Source: Pteria penguin
Taxonomy: Eukaryota > Mollusca > Bivalvia > Pterioida > Pteriidae
Length of the DNA stretch: 64,000 nt
Direction: 5' to 3'
Assembly: GCA_035048485.1 (NCBI GenBank)
Contig: CM068589.1
Span: 8,906,024 to 8,970,023 of the forward strand
Program-made: the position numbers and the translations under genes
The notes under the pieces: generated by a model
Seen by the model: the letters and a program-made list of their open reading frames with translations, nothing else
The model's database searches: none
What the model was told of the DNA's origin: nothing
Part shown: positions 32,141 through 43,809 of the stretch, in pieces
Numbering within the stretch: position 1 is the stretch's first letter
How the letters are laid out: the number at the start of each line of letters is the position of its first letter

Positions 32141-32205
32141 AATGTTTGGAAACTCCTCGCATCAAACTGAATTTTTCGAGAACAACCCTGAAGACAACAA
32201 CAATG

Positions 32206-32565
32206 GCTTCATGGCCCATGAAATTTGTCGAAGGCTCAGTGTCAGTTGAAATTGAAGTTCGACTACTTACTCAGGAGCAGAATACTGTGGAAAATGCAAA
32301 TGAACATGAAAGTACATGTAGTGCCACTGATCAAAGACCTTTGAATAATGCGAATTAAGATGAGAGTGAAAGTGAGTATGAGACAGAAAATGAATTTGAT
32401 AGTGAATGTGAGCAATCTGAACAAGAAAATAGCAAGTTGATTGAGGGAATATTGAATAAATTTGATTTTTCTTGTCAGGATTTGTTGTATATTTCACAGT
32501 ACCATAAATTAGGGCTGCTCCTGACTACAAATCACAATTTTTATGCTGAAAATTTTTTGGACTGA
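32206..32565 (+). pseudogene. Acidic coding-like fragment with in-frame stop
   Basis: One frame reads FVEGSVSVEIEVRLLTQEQN...TDQRPLNNAN, hits TAA at 32356-32358, and continues in the same frame with ESESEYETENEFDSECEQSE, then LNKFDFSCQDLLYISQYHK, to a stop near 32565. Composition is coding-like across the stop, suggesting a decayed exon or transposon gene. The family is not recognised. Confidence 0.3.
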
Positions 32566-33094
32566 CAAGTTTTTGTCCGGACTGAGAAGTTTGTGTCCAG
32601 TGTCTGAGTCCTAATGACTGACACTCAAAAAATATTTCAAGAACTCTGTTTACCACAATTAGATTAATGTTGAGTTTTAGTTTGTATGACACCTAGGATA
32701 AAAAAAATGTGAAGATATAATGTACTGGTGGAGCGGTGCCCCATTTTTGGACATTTTTGGGAATTTGTCATTTCCACATATTTTTGTGTCAATTTTTTAA
32801 CTGGTACATGTAAGGCTTAATCCAAGCTGGTGAATGATTTGGGCTTGGAAATTACATTGATCATTTAATTGTCTCTGTTTCAATTCAAGGTTTCGATACT
32901 TTGTCGTTTGACCTTGATTGGAAAATGTTTAGATATTATAATGTGATCTGCCTTTAAAACTTTCTGTTGAAAAACATCTTATACATGCTTTATTTGAAAA
33001 ACAATATATCTCTATTTGATATGAGAACATAGGTACTCCATGCACATTCCTGACTTGCATGTTATCAATATATGTTACTACTTCTTCATTTTAG

Positions 33095-33406
33095 CCTCAC
33101 AAGACCTTACCCTATGCAAGTCTCCAAAGATCGATTCAGATTGTAAGTTGACTTGTAAAACACCAGACTTGAAGAAGACCATAACATTTAAAAGACAACG
33201 CCGTACATTGGGATCATGTGCTGCAGCAATAGCCGATGTCAAACGGCCTTGTCAGCCTTTCAACGACCGGTTCTTGATGGGTCAGGATGAATCTACAAAT
33301 GAAACACATTTTACAATAAAATTATTGGACAAAGTTGAAGACGAAGGAACCTGGGAGTGTAAATACAACGATAGATCAAGCAAAACAAAGGAACTTAAAA
33401 CATTTG
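33095..33406 (+). CDS. Ig receptor gene: exon with Ig V-like domain 1
   Basis: The acceptor CTTCTTCATTTTAG precedes 33095 and the donor is TTTG|GTGGGT after 33406; entry and exit are both phase 1, the usual symmetric Ig exon. The 104 codons show an Ig-like pattern: strand-B Cys in CKLTC, ITFKR, then the strand-E/F signature THFTIKLLDKVEDEGTWEC (D-x-G-x-W-x-C). Extra Cys pairs (SCAAAI, RPC) suggest a second disulphide. There is one N-glycosylation sequon (NET). The ectodomain would face outside and bind an unknown ligand. No homologue is named with confidence. Confidence 0.65.
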
Positions 33407-34775
33407 GTGGGTTATTTTCAGATATTTTATATATACCATTTCATTCTTCAGTCATTATGGGGGCAGTAACAGGGATTGAAATGAACTTTTTTGACCACTG
33501 GTGAATTTTAGCCTGTGGAATAAAAATCCAGAGGCTAAAACAACAATCTACAGGCTAAAATAGAAATCAAGAAAAAAATGTTTTCAACACTGTAATTCAA
33601 ATACATCATGCACCATGTTACAGTGTAACATTAAAAATATAAACTAGTGACTAGTCTGTAAATTAGTTATCATCATGTCTCACGTTTTGTGCAATCAAAT
33701 CGAATCTACAATATCATAATTATGGTTCATGTATTGTGAACGCTTTACTTACTGCCTAAAACATACAGGATTATTCAAGCATTTTACTAACGCAGATGTG
33801 GCCCAAACCCTGTAAAACAGACATCCTCATAAAAAAACTGATTTGAAAACAGCGGAGATCGTATGACGCAATGTAAATAAGTAACTCACAATTTGTTTTG
33901 ATTTTCTAAATTTTCAACTCACAATTTCCAAATTTCACTTGCATTTCGCAAGTATTTCCCATTAATTTCAATCCCTTAGTAAGCCAAACTAGTGGTGACA
34001 AAGGGCCAATGAATGCCCACTGTGACACACTAATTACCTTAGTATTTTTCATTCTTTCGATGAATTCTCAGTACTTTGTGTCCAAGGGAGTAATCACTCC
34101 TCATTGATATAATTGCAAAACAAATTTGATCTGATAAATAGCGATGTTCAGCTTTTTGTCAAAAATATATTGTACATATATTGGCATTGCTTGTGTTGAG
34201 TCCCTTTACAAAGTTCTGTACACACAATTTTCCTTAATGTTGCATTCTGACATATTGGTTAGGACTCCTTGATGGGCTCTGTCCGTACTGCTTCACTATA
34301 CTTGAACTTGTGTATGACCTCCATTTACATCTTTGCATACATTTATTATACTGGTGTCACTGCTGGTGAAACATAACCTGAAAGCGTCTGGAGCCAAGTG
34401 TCATGGCCAGGTTCTCAGTGAAGCCCAAACCTTGTCGGTCCGTTGGACATGGCTGAATAAATCATTTCAGTCTGGTAAAAAGTTTGCCAGTACCAGACCA
34501 AATGTATGGTAATATTTCCCTAGTTAAGAGCAAAAAATGATATTTAAACTCCGTACGTTTAACAATATGATCAATCAAATTGTGTGTTGATATCTGCATG
34601 TTCATGTTTCCTTGCGGTTTCAGTTTTGATTCCCGGTAATCTCTTTTTAAATTTTTTTTTTCATGCGGTACTTGAAGAGTGTGAACCTGTTCCAAACGAA
34701 TTTGTTGAATGACAGCTTGAATGACAGAATGAAAAGGGTGACAATGATGATAAATATTGCAATAATTTTGATGAA

Positions 34776-34777
<2 letters not shown>

Positions 34778-34833
<56 letters not shown>

Positions 34834-34844
34834 GTGTGTGTGTT
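34778..34844. repeat. (TG)n microsatellite
   Basis: About 33 TG units with one TGCG interruption. Confidence 0.95.
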
Positions 34845-34907
34845 TGCAAGGGAATAGCTACATGTAGTAAATCTATACAAAATATGTTTGTCACAGATGC
34901 TAGCATC

Positions 34908-34980
34908 GGCCCAGATAGCTTAATGGTGAGAGTGTCCACCTAGATAGCGGAAGGTTCTGGTCCGATTCCTGGGTCTGCCC
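34908..34980 (+). repeat. tRNA-like SINE head (A and B boxes)
   Basis: TAGCTTAATGGTGAGAGTG fits the RNA polymerase III A box and GGTCCGATTCC (34959-34969) the B box, 43 bp apart. A cloverleaf can be drawn only with mismatches in the acceptor and T stems, so this is a tRNA-derived SINE rather than a working tRNA. The SINE body downstream is undefined. Confidence 0.5.
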
Positions 34981-36006
34981 ACAATTTCTCACTCTGCCCC
35001 TTACATGTATAATGATTTGCTTCATATTTATGCTGCCTCTGTTTTGCAGAACTTCATTTTGATAAATCGTGTTTGGAATTGTCTGTGTGAACATAGGTCT
35101 GTCTATCTTTCAGGTAGTAACACTTTAGTATCAAAACTTTCATAGGTAGCATAAATTGTTCGAGAAACACTATTGTTATTAAAAAAAAAATATAACAAAA
35201 TCATTGAAAATTCTTCAGTCCAGTAATATCTTGTTAGGTCAAGTATTTGAAGATTACTGGAAGGAATGTCCAATAATCCCTTGCAAAGTTTCGCGTTTAC
35301 TGTGCTCCGACGATACAGTTCATAGCACTATGGTCATGGCAAAGAAGATGGTTCAGCCAGTAAATCACTTATGCATACCGACTGGACTGTTTATCAGTTG
35401 GCTGTCCTAAAGTGTCGATGAATGCAATGTGATCAGTCTTCACTGAAAGTTTTAGGTTACTTTTCAGTCAGACTAGTTGTGTGCTAAAATTTACCAGCCA
35501 TTCAAAAAATTCCAATAGCCAAAATAGTAAATATTCTAAACAATTGCACTAATCATGTTTGATGAAGGTAAACAAGAGGACAGGAGGTTTGCTGTCCCTC
35601 TTCCAACACATTTTCATCCATTCTCCAATATTTTTATTTTCCTGTATCCCTGCTCTACCCATGACTCGTTATCGTGACGTTTTCTATCTTTTCCCTATTC
35701 TCTTTCCTTCCCCAACCTCCTTTTCATGTTCATACACTTTTACTCCTAGCTCCCATCCAGTCTCTTCATCTTACTAACCTCCCAGCCTTTCATTCCCATC
35801 AGCACAACACATCATCCAGAATGCAATCAGTCAATTGATTATTCTACTTCCAACCCTTAAAGAATTTGACTTTGAAAGTCATCTGTAGATAAACTAGAGT
35901 TACTTTCAATTGATTCATTCACATTGATTTTTAGTTGAACTCAGGATATGATGAGTAGCTTATGCTATTGCCATTTTGGCATAGGCGTCCACAGTGTTAC
36001 AAAGTT

Positions 36007-36413
36007 TATTTTTTTAATACGAGGCATAAGATGTTCAAACTTACACCATTGATGCATCTATACATGTATGTGTAAAGGAGGAATTCAGTTTTAAATGCTG
36101 TGTCTGACCCATATTTTCTGGTTGATTGAGCATGTTTAGTAGATTCTTTTAGTAATGTTAAGAAATTTCATTTCTTTAATTTGAGGCATAGAATGTTCAT
36201 ATTTACACCAATGATGGATCTGTATGTGAAAAGGAAGAATATAGTTTCAGATGCTGTGCCTGACTCCTATTCTATGGTTGATTGAGCATGTTTAATAGAT
36301 TCTTATACATGTACTAATGTTAAGAAGTTTCTTTTCTTTAGTATGAGGCATGGGATGTTTAAACATACACAATGATTCATCTACATGTATATATGTGTTA
36401 AGGAGGAATCATA
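36007..36413. repeat. Tandem array, about 160-bp unit, 2.5 copies
   Basis: Units begin with TTTAATAYGAGGCATARGATGTT and include GGTTGATTGAGCATGTTTA. They start near 36007, 36167 and 36328. Confidence 0.8.
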
Positions 36414-36613
36414 TCCGGGTAAAAATGTCTCTTGTAAAGAAATTTGTTAAATATAGCGTTTGATGTGCCTTGATGACCTCAACAATCTTTTCTGGAGTTT
36501 CGAGTCTGAGCAACATGTGGTAAGTAATCAATTAGGATTTCTTGCATTCATTGACAGAATTCAATGTTTTGAAACAGAAAAACGTTGTTTTTTTAATAAA
36601 ATTTTGATTGAGA

Positions 36614-36800
36614 GATGCCTCGCATGATTGAAAATGATCGATTGCATGCTAGAAGCTGGGATGTATCAAAACAATGTGGCAAGGCAGTATAGAGATCATT
36701 TTAACACTGTAAATACAGATACAGATATCAGCAAAGTCCAGGACTGTCCATGATCAGGACGCCCACGTGTGACGTCACGTCAGCAAGCACGTGAGCAAGC
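36614..36800 (+). pseudogene. Tc1/mariner transposase N-terminal relic
   Basis: MPRMIENDR, then in the next frame MLEAGMYQNNVARQYRDHF, and after a stop SGRPRVTSRQQ. This is the paired helix-turn-helix start of Tc1-like transposases (M-x-x-AGM-x-Q-x-x-VAR, and the GRPRVT hook). At least one frameshift and one stop are present, and the catalytic domain is absent. Confidence 0.65.
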
Positions 36801-37003
36801 TCAATCTGCCAAATTTGAGGACGAGTATGGGCCCTATTCCCAATGCAAAATAGTATCTTTACTCCCAATTTCCCTTTAAATTTTCCCAATTTTGTTAAGA
36901 GAAAAATTGGCAGATAGAAATCAAGAAAATATCCACAGTTTTAGAAAGAAGTTGACATTATTAATTGATTGATCCTTTCAAAGATGTGTTTTATCCACCT
37001 TAA

Positions 37004-37218
37004 GGGAGTAACCATTTGATTTTTTAAGGGGGGGGGGGGGGGGGGGGCAGGAAGGAATTGTGAAAAAAAATAGTCCTGCTCAAATTTTGGGGAAAAAAAT
37101 AATCCGGCCCTTTAGGGCCAGCAAAAAAAAAAAATAATAATAACAATAAATAAATTAAAAAATAATCTGGCTCTGAAATTTTGGCAAAAAAAATATTCAG
37201 GCCGGTGAAGGTCTTCTC

Positions 37219-37278
<60 letters not shown>

Positions 37279-37313
37279 ACCCCCACCCTCATAAAACTTG
37301 AATGGTTGCTCCC
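37004..37313. mobile_element. 310-bp MITE with TAA duplication (Harbinger-type), holding G20 and C59 tracts
   Basis: Terminal inverted repeats GGGAGTAACCATTTGATTTT and GGGAGCAACCATTCAAGTTTT; TAA on both sides (37001-37003 and 37314-37316), a PIF/Harbinger-style duplication. Inside the left end lies a run of 20 G and inside the right end a run of 59 C (37220-37278). The middle holds A-rich, GGCC-bearing repeats. Non-autonomous. Confidence 0.7.
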
Positions 37314-38136
37314 TAATTTGGCATTATACTGTTAAAATAAGCATTTTGATGACCATGATTTGCATTTGTCTTAGCAGTTTCGCTTGGTTGTTTTTTCTCT
37401 GATTTTGGTATAGACATTTTCGCGGTTACTGTGGGACTAACATTTTGGTCCAAGGTTATATGATACCTGTTCCCACAAAATTACACCAGAAACAATCATT
37501 TGTTAATTATGACGTCAAAAGTTTTAGGGGAAACATTATCATTTGCCAACCAAAATGTTAGTCCCGCAGTAACAACGAAAGAGTCAATTGACGTGGATCA
37601 GATTGTTTTATATTCCCATATAACTGTGTATTTGATTTGTTTTGATTTACTTTTTATATTAGTTGTATCTAGTTTAAGAATTATCAAAATAATGCTAGTC
37701 TATTAGGATAAAGATCTACATATCGACTGTATGATCTGTTGAACGTACGATTGGTTGCCAGAGGTTTCAGACAAAAACTTGTTCGGACTTGAGAGGTTTC
37801 GGACGAGATTTTGGACAAAAACCGGTTCTACCCTATGTTATATTCAAGTAGTTCAATGAGGTGTATTCTTAGAACATTGTAATATTGGTCTTTGCTTATA
37901 GCAATATGTATATTTCATCTATTCATATCAGCAGAAAGACCATTAGATACTGGCAGGTCCGAAACCTGAACACTTTACGTTCATTATCCCTGCAATGCCA
38001 ATGGGTTCATATAAAGAAGTTAAATACACAAGGTACAGATATATCATGAGAATACCTAGGTCAAGTTTTGATTTGGTTACCATCGAAAAAATTTTTGACA
38101 GAGTACACCCCTTGAGCTTAGAAAATTATCCTTTAT

Positions 38137-40116
38137 AGCTCACCTGAGCCAAAGTCTGAAGTGAGCTATAGTCATAATGCGCCGTCCGGCGTCCATCATC
38201 GTCCGTCTGTCGTTAACTTTTTCACATTTTCGATTTGCACATTTGGATCAAACTTTGTATATATGATGTACTCACTACTCAAGGTCTCCTACTAAAATTG
38301 TGCCGGGATCCAGATTCCCTCAGGGGTGGATCCAGGGCGGGGCCGAAAGTGCTAAAATGGTATCCCTCTTCAAAAATCATCTTCCTCCAGAACCAATGCA
38401 TAAATGGGGAAACTAATTGCATTCCAACAATCTATAAAGATGTTTTATTAAAAATTGTGTCCGTGGGTTAAGATCCGTCAAATAGAAATTTGTCTTTTCG
38501 ATATTTGTTTGAACTTGGTGATTTCAATGCAGAAAAGTGTCATATTTCCTAGTTAATTGATAATGATGATTTCTTATGGACTACTGTGATCAAAGTTATG
38601 GTAAAGAATGTTACTTTGAAAGAATTTTGTCAATATCTCAATTTTTGGATTTTCTATTAATATCGAAGAAGTACCAAACCGTTAATCATTCTCAATGTCC
38701 AAGGGCAGATACAAAATCATGTAAGTTTCAAAAAGGAACTGTTGTGAACCCCGAAATACTGAAAAATTCCGAGGTGAGACCAGGTGCCCAGGGAGAGTAA
38801 GCGTCTCCTGTTTGCATGCATCACCCGTCACAGCAGTTCTTAAGAAACATGTCAAAATCAAGAGCCTTGGCCTCCCAACCACACACATGAAAGCACAAAC
38901 TGTTATACAAAGTCAAATTTGGTTTCACTGAACAGGTCATTTAGTCGCATTCCAGAATATTATCAATCATTCTAGAAAGAGGCACATCACATTTTGGTAT
39001 AGCGACCGTAGAACTTCCTCAGTGACGATTTCAGACGTTCTTTAACATATCCCTGCATGAGCAACTTAGTTGAATTTTTTAAGACTTCCAAATGAGAGTG
39101 TATAGGGACAATTTGTCACATTTTTGAGTCGGCTTTGGTGAAGCCGCACTCATTGCAATCTTTTTCTTTTCAGGGGTTATAACTTTCACTACCGATATAG
39201 AGCTTACTACGCCGCTGAAAAATAAAGTGCCGAAAAATTACTGATGTTGTCTTAAAAATTCTTGATCAGCACAATGTACCTTTAGCTCAGTTAATTTAAG
39301 CTAAACATAAACTGGTTTCAATAACTCGAAAAAGGAGTTGCAATAATGTTTTCAAATTTCGCGTAATAATATGTAGTTGTGACTACTTTACGATGTGTTT
39401 ACCACCGACACCGTCGGATGTAGTCGATTGTGTAATTCTCCGGACAAAGCATTTGTCTTGATCTTGTATCGCTTGTTTTTATTGAGATATTTCAATTAAA
39501 ATTTTCCCCAACATGTTCTGGAACTTTAGTTCTTTTTCACATATACGACAAATTTAAAGATCGATCTTCCCGCATTTCCTCTGATAATGAAAATGCAATA
39601 TAAATATTTCTAAATATAAATGATGTTAAAACATTATGAGAATCGTGAATAAGATGGTTATTTAATGTCCCACTTGAAGGAATGTCGTTCCTTGGCTCAG
39701 CTTCGACTCGTGACAATAATGCAGTAAAACTTGTTGCCATGAAGTTGTCGATTGCACGTTCATTTCGGATACAAGCAATTGCAAACTCTTTGCCGTAAGA
39801 TAGTATGAAGAGAGCAAATTTTATTAGCATTTTGTACATAGGTATAATGACGATGTAGTTGCAACAAAGACCCGTCCTTTTGAGTCCTTTGATTAACTTC
39901 TGCTCTTATACCACATGAAAGATTTTAATGAAACATGGTATACATGAAGTACTATAGGTCCTCTATCACTTTTGTACATTTCATCCAAATTGGTTAACAG
40001 ATAATGCCACCATGTCTAAAAAGTAGGTCTCACAATGGTACATATACCACTTGGTAATTTCAAAATCACTTGAATGATCATCTAGGTACTCAGGTGAGCG
40101 ATATGAACTGGGCCAG
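38137..40116. repeat. AGCTCACC-family dispersed repeat, copy C, with nested segment
   Basis: The 5' cap is AGCTCACCTGAGCCAAAG and the 3' end ACTCAGGTGAGCGATATG, where the usual GGCCC hairpin is degraded. A nested block from GAGTCGGCTTTGGTGAAGCC (39125) to TTTTGAGTCC (about 39885) is bordered by TTTTGAGTC on both sides. Confidence 0.65.
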
Positions 40117-40129
40117 AGTATAATAAAAA

Positions 40130-40765
40130 AAAGTGGTTTTTAAGCTTCATGAAAACTTTTTAGGGAGCGTAAAAATCGCTGTCTTGTCTGTGTGTCTGTG
40201 CGTCCATCCGTCCGTTCGAGCTTTTATCTCCTATACCTTTCATCAGAATTTGACCATACTGGGCTTCGGGACAAAGGTAACTCAAGGTCATTTCTGAAGG
40301 TTAAGGTCACTTATTAACTATGACTTGAAATACAATGAAGTACATAAATCTCCTATACCTATCATCAAAATTTTATCATACTTCACCGAAATGTTATTTA
40401 GGTTATGGGCTTTGGACAAATGTTACTCAAGGTCATTTCTGAAAGGTCAAGGTCATTTATTAACTATGAGTTGAAATACAATTAAGTGCTTATATGTCCT
40501 ACATCTTTGATGAGAATTTGATCATACTTCACCAAAATATTATTTAGAGTTAGGGCTGTTGGACAAGGTCACTCAAGGTCATTTCTGAAGGGTCAAGGTC
40601 ACTTATTAACTATAAATTAAAATACCATGAAGTACGTATATCTCCTACACCTTTGATTAGAATTTGATCATACGTCTTCAAAATGTCATTTAGGTTAATA
40701 GCTTTTGGACAAGGTCACTTAAGGTCATGTCTGAAAGGTCAAGGTTACGATTAAAAGTTTAATTT
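40130..40765. repeat. Hairpin-capped tandem array, about 145-bp unit, 4 copies
   Basis: A cap with AGCGTAAAAATCGCT and a TCCATCCGTCCGTTCG stretch (40166-40215) is followed by units built on CAAGGTCATTTCTGAAGGTCAAGGTCACTTATTAACTATGA. Units start near 40219, 40346, 40492 and 40638. Confidence 0.75.
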
Positions 40766-41948
40766 TATACCTAATCAATGTCAAACTTCTGCATTTTAGT
40801 TTAAGATACTGTGATCACTTTTTGTCCTACAGTTGAATCATTTGGATATCCATATGATACATTGAGATTTGAAATCATCATCAATTAATACAATGTTTTC
40901 TTAAATATTGAGTCATTCATATCCTTCATTATTGCTGTGCTTCTTGGAGCATCCATTAGTTTTAATGAATTTTTATATATGAATTGAGTCATCAATTTCC
41001 AGCATTATGGCTGCCGTTTGGGGAGCATCCATCAGTTTTACTGATACTCTTATCTTTTTACGAATTTTGACCAAATTCCAATATATTAAGATTGCAAATA
41101 AAAAAAGAGATAAATAAATAAATAAATTTAATTTAAAAAAAAGATAGAGTGGGGGAATATTGTAATAATAATTTTACTAATGTTGAAATCAGATAGAGAA
41201 TTTTTGAATAATATTCCACAGAATTGTTGCCCACCCCCAAAAATGTGTCATGACTTTGAAGCATGGAGAAATTTCAATATTATCATTATTAGCATTATGT
41301 TACAAGATTTTGCGTTTTTTTTTTTTAATGAAATGTAGTAGAAAGATATTGGGGGAATTTTGAAGTACTAAATAAGGGGGAAGTAAATTCCTCCATACCT
41401 TTACTTATCCCTTCTTTGAAGAAATGGTCATATTATGCAATTGTAGGCATTGCTTTTGTGAAATTTTAGTCTAGAATGACTGATTGGATTTTGATGAAAC
41501 TTGGTTTACATGAAGGTACTCGACAAGTGAAGTTGTTTTTTCGTCTGAATCTGTCAAAAGGTGGCATCATTATTGTCAAAAGTAAGTCTTAGACAGTACC
41601 TATATGACAGATTTCTTTTTCAGAATTACTGGATTCAGAATGCATCTCAAAGTATTACCGTTTTGAATTCCAGTGCAAATAATAATATTTTGTTGGTATT
41701 TATAGCCGGCCTAGACAGACATATCATGGTTTGGCATTGTGTGTCTGTAAGTTTGTTGGTCTCTAGGTCTGAAGATATGTGGATCTGTGGGTTAACATGA
41801 TTCAGGTCATACCGTTCAGGGGTCAAATTAACTTTTAAGCACAATTCACAAAATGAAAGGAAGCTTATGTTATCACCCTGTCTCACTCGAGAACTATTGT
41901 AGCTAGAAGTTTAAAAGTATTTTTATGTGTAGATGTAGATGTGCATGC

Positions 41949-42446
41949 CTGTTTCAGATTTAGGTCATGACCTATATTTTCCGCTCCAATGCACATGTTA
42001 AAAAGTTTTATTTTTTTATTTGGACAGTAAAGCAGTCCAAACTTGCACAAATGATGTATCTTTATATGCCAACACGGATGCTGGTTTCAGATTTAGGTAA
42101 TGACCTATATTTTCAGCTCCAATGCACATGTTAGGAAAAATTGAGTAAAATGTCAAAAAGTTTTATTTTTTTATTTGGACAGTTAAAAAGTCCAAACTTG
42201 CACAAATGATGTATAGATCTATGTATGCAAAGATGGATACTGGTTTCAGATTAAGGTCATGACCTATATTTTCTGCTCCAGTGCACTTGTTAGGAAAAAT
42301 TGAGCAAAAAGTTTTATTTTTTCATTTGAACAGCTAGGAAGTTCAAACTTGCACAATTGATGTAATTATGAATGCAAAGATACAAGCTGGTTTCAGGTCT
42401 AGGTCATGGCCAATATTTTTTGCTCCAGTGCACATCTTAGAAAAAT
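41949..42446. repeat. Tandem array, about 150-bp unit, 3.4 copies
   Basis: The unit includes GGTTTCAGATTTAGGTCATGACC, GCTCCARTGCACATGTTAG and CCAAACTTGCACAAATGATG. Copies start near 41949, 42081, 42239 and 42387. Confidence 0.8.
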
Positions 42447-43164
42447 TTTTATTATCTTTCAAAATTTAAATATGCTATGAGGTGAGCTTTGTAATCTTTG
42501 ATTACTCTATCTTTAAACTTACTGGGCAACTGGGTCAGGGGATTTGAAGATGATTTCCACTGGCCTGCATATTAAATTCGCAGAAAAGACAAAATTGTTA
42601 ATTTCAGTAATAAATATAGAACATATATACATTTTGATTTAGTGTTTCATATGCGCATTTCGACAACGTATGTCTCTTTAGTGATGCTCGTGGTCAAATG
42701 ATTGGAATTCTCAAAATATATAAATATTTGAAGAGCAGTGTTGAAACCAAAATGGCCGAAAAGTGAACCAAAGAATTAATCTAAGGACAGAGCTATGCAT
42801 GAGGGAGATACTCCTTAGTTTTAGAGTGATTTACATAATTTGATGACTGAAAATTTGAAGTATATATTTCATGTCAGTACAAAAGCACTGAAAACTAGTC
42901 ATGGCAGTGACTTCAAAGAAAAGTATACGGGGTATGGCAATTGCTTTATTTATTGAACCGATCCTTGTGTAATCTAAACCAAAGACATTCATAATCTTTA
43001 TGAATGAAAATGTATCAGTTTGATTTAATGGGCAACTGGCTTAATTCTCGCATATTAAATAATTTTCACTGACCCGACGCCAAAACTACTGGTCACGGCC
43101 AGCGAACCAGCGTTAATTTCGACCTTTGCCATTTAGGCTAGGACTTTCACACTTGGTACACTAT

Positions 43165-43279
43165 TTCTTACGACATGAGGGCGAAACCTATTGATTTGAA
43201 TAATATTTCACAGAATAGTTGCCCAGGACGCAGAACCCCCACGACGAGCATGTTATGCCACGCTACGCTCTTGTTTTAT
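43165..43279. repeat. 3' end of a CTTGTT-terminated repeat beside an exon
   Basis: TGAATAATATTTCACAGAATAGTTGCCCAGGACGC and the end CATGTTATGCCACGCTACGCTCTTGTTTT match the unit and 3' end of the array at 56698-58662. It stops about 28 bp before the exon at 43308. Confidence 0.6.
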
Positions 43280-43307
43280 ATATATATGATATTGTTTTCT
43301 TTTCCAG

Positions 43308-43429
43308 ACCATATCCAAAACACATCTTTATCACCTTGTCCAAATGTAACTGAAAAAGACGGTTTTATTATTGTACAGTTTCAAACAGATTGCTTGACGC
43401 CGGAACCAACTGCATGGTTGAATTGTACG
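43308..43429 (+). CDS. Ig receptor gene: ectodomain exon 2a
   Basis: The acceptor TATTGTTTTCTTTTCCAG is strong and the donor is ACG|GTATGT. Phase 1 in agrees with the previous exon and phase 0 out agrees with the next. It encodes SLSPCPNVTEKDGFIIVQF, then TDCLTPEPTAWLNCT: three Cys and sequons NTS, NVT and NCT. It is probably the first half of a second Ig-like or related disulphide-bonded domain. Confidence 0.65.
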
Positions 43430-43809
43430 GTATGTATGTTTTATTCTATTTCTCCCCAGGGCTTTTTCTCACTAGTTTTTCTCACTAGTTTTGGAACATA
43501 GCCCATGGCACTGAAATTAAGAATTTGGCACCTTTTTGTTTAAAATTGTAAATATTTCTTGCAAAGTTAAATTAATGAGATTTTATAGCTTTTTATATTC
43601 CCTTTGGCCAGATTGCAGTAACCATGTGTTTGTGTACACAACTAAAATTTAATAGGATTAGCTATCTTTTTAAAAAGAGTACATGTAAAAGTATTGAAAT
43701 CGCAGGATCTTATTTAGATTAAATTGTTGAAATAAGAAAATGATACTTTAAAAGGTTACAACTTTTTTGAATTACATAAACATGAGATTATTGAGCAGAA
43801 TGTACGGTA

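Larger units (their letters stand above)
33407..43307 (+). other. Intron between Ig exon 1 and the next ectodomain exon
   Basis: 9.9 kb, phase 1, GT...TTTCCAG. It holds a SINE head (34908), a (TG)n run (34778-34844), a tandem array (36007), a Tc1 relic (36614), a MITE with C59 (37004), AGCTCACC copy C (38137) and tandem arrays at 40.2 and 42.0 kb. The remaining stretches 33.6-34.7, 35.1-36.0, 37.3-38.1 and 41.0-41.9 kb hold nothing I can name. Confidence 0.55.

Noticed and set aside
34647..34939. His-Thr and Cys-Val repeat frames
   Set aside because: Translations of the (TG)n microsatellite.
34908..34980. Functional tRNA gene
   Set aside because: The boxes are present, but the acceptor and T stems mispair; a SINE head fits better.
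35559..35777. 72-codon frame of Ser/Pro/Phe type
   Set aside because: Translation of a long C/T-rich tract without splice or domain support.
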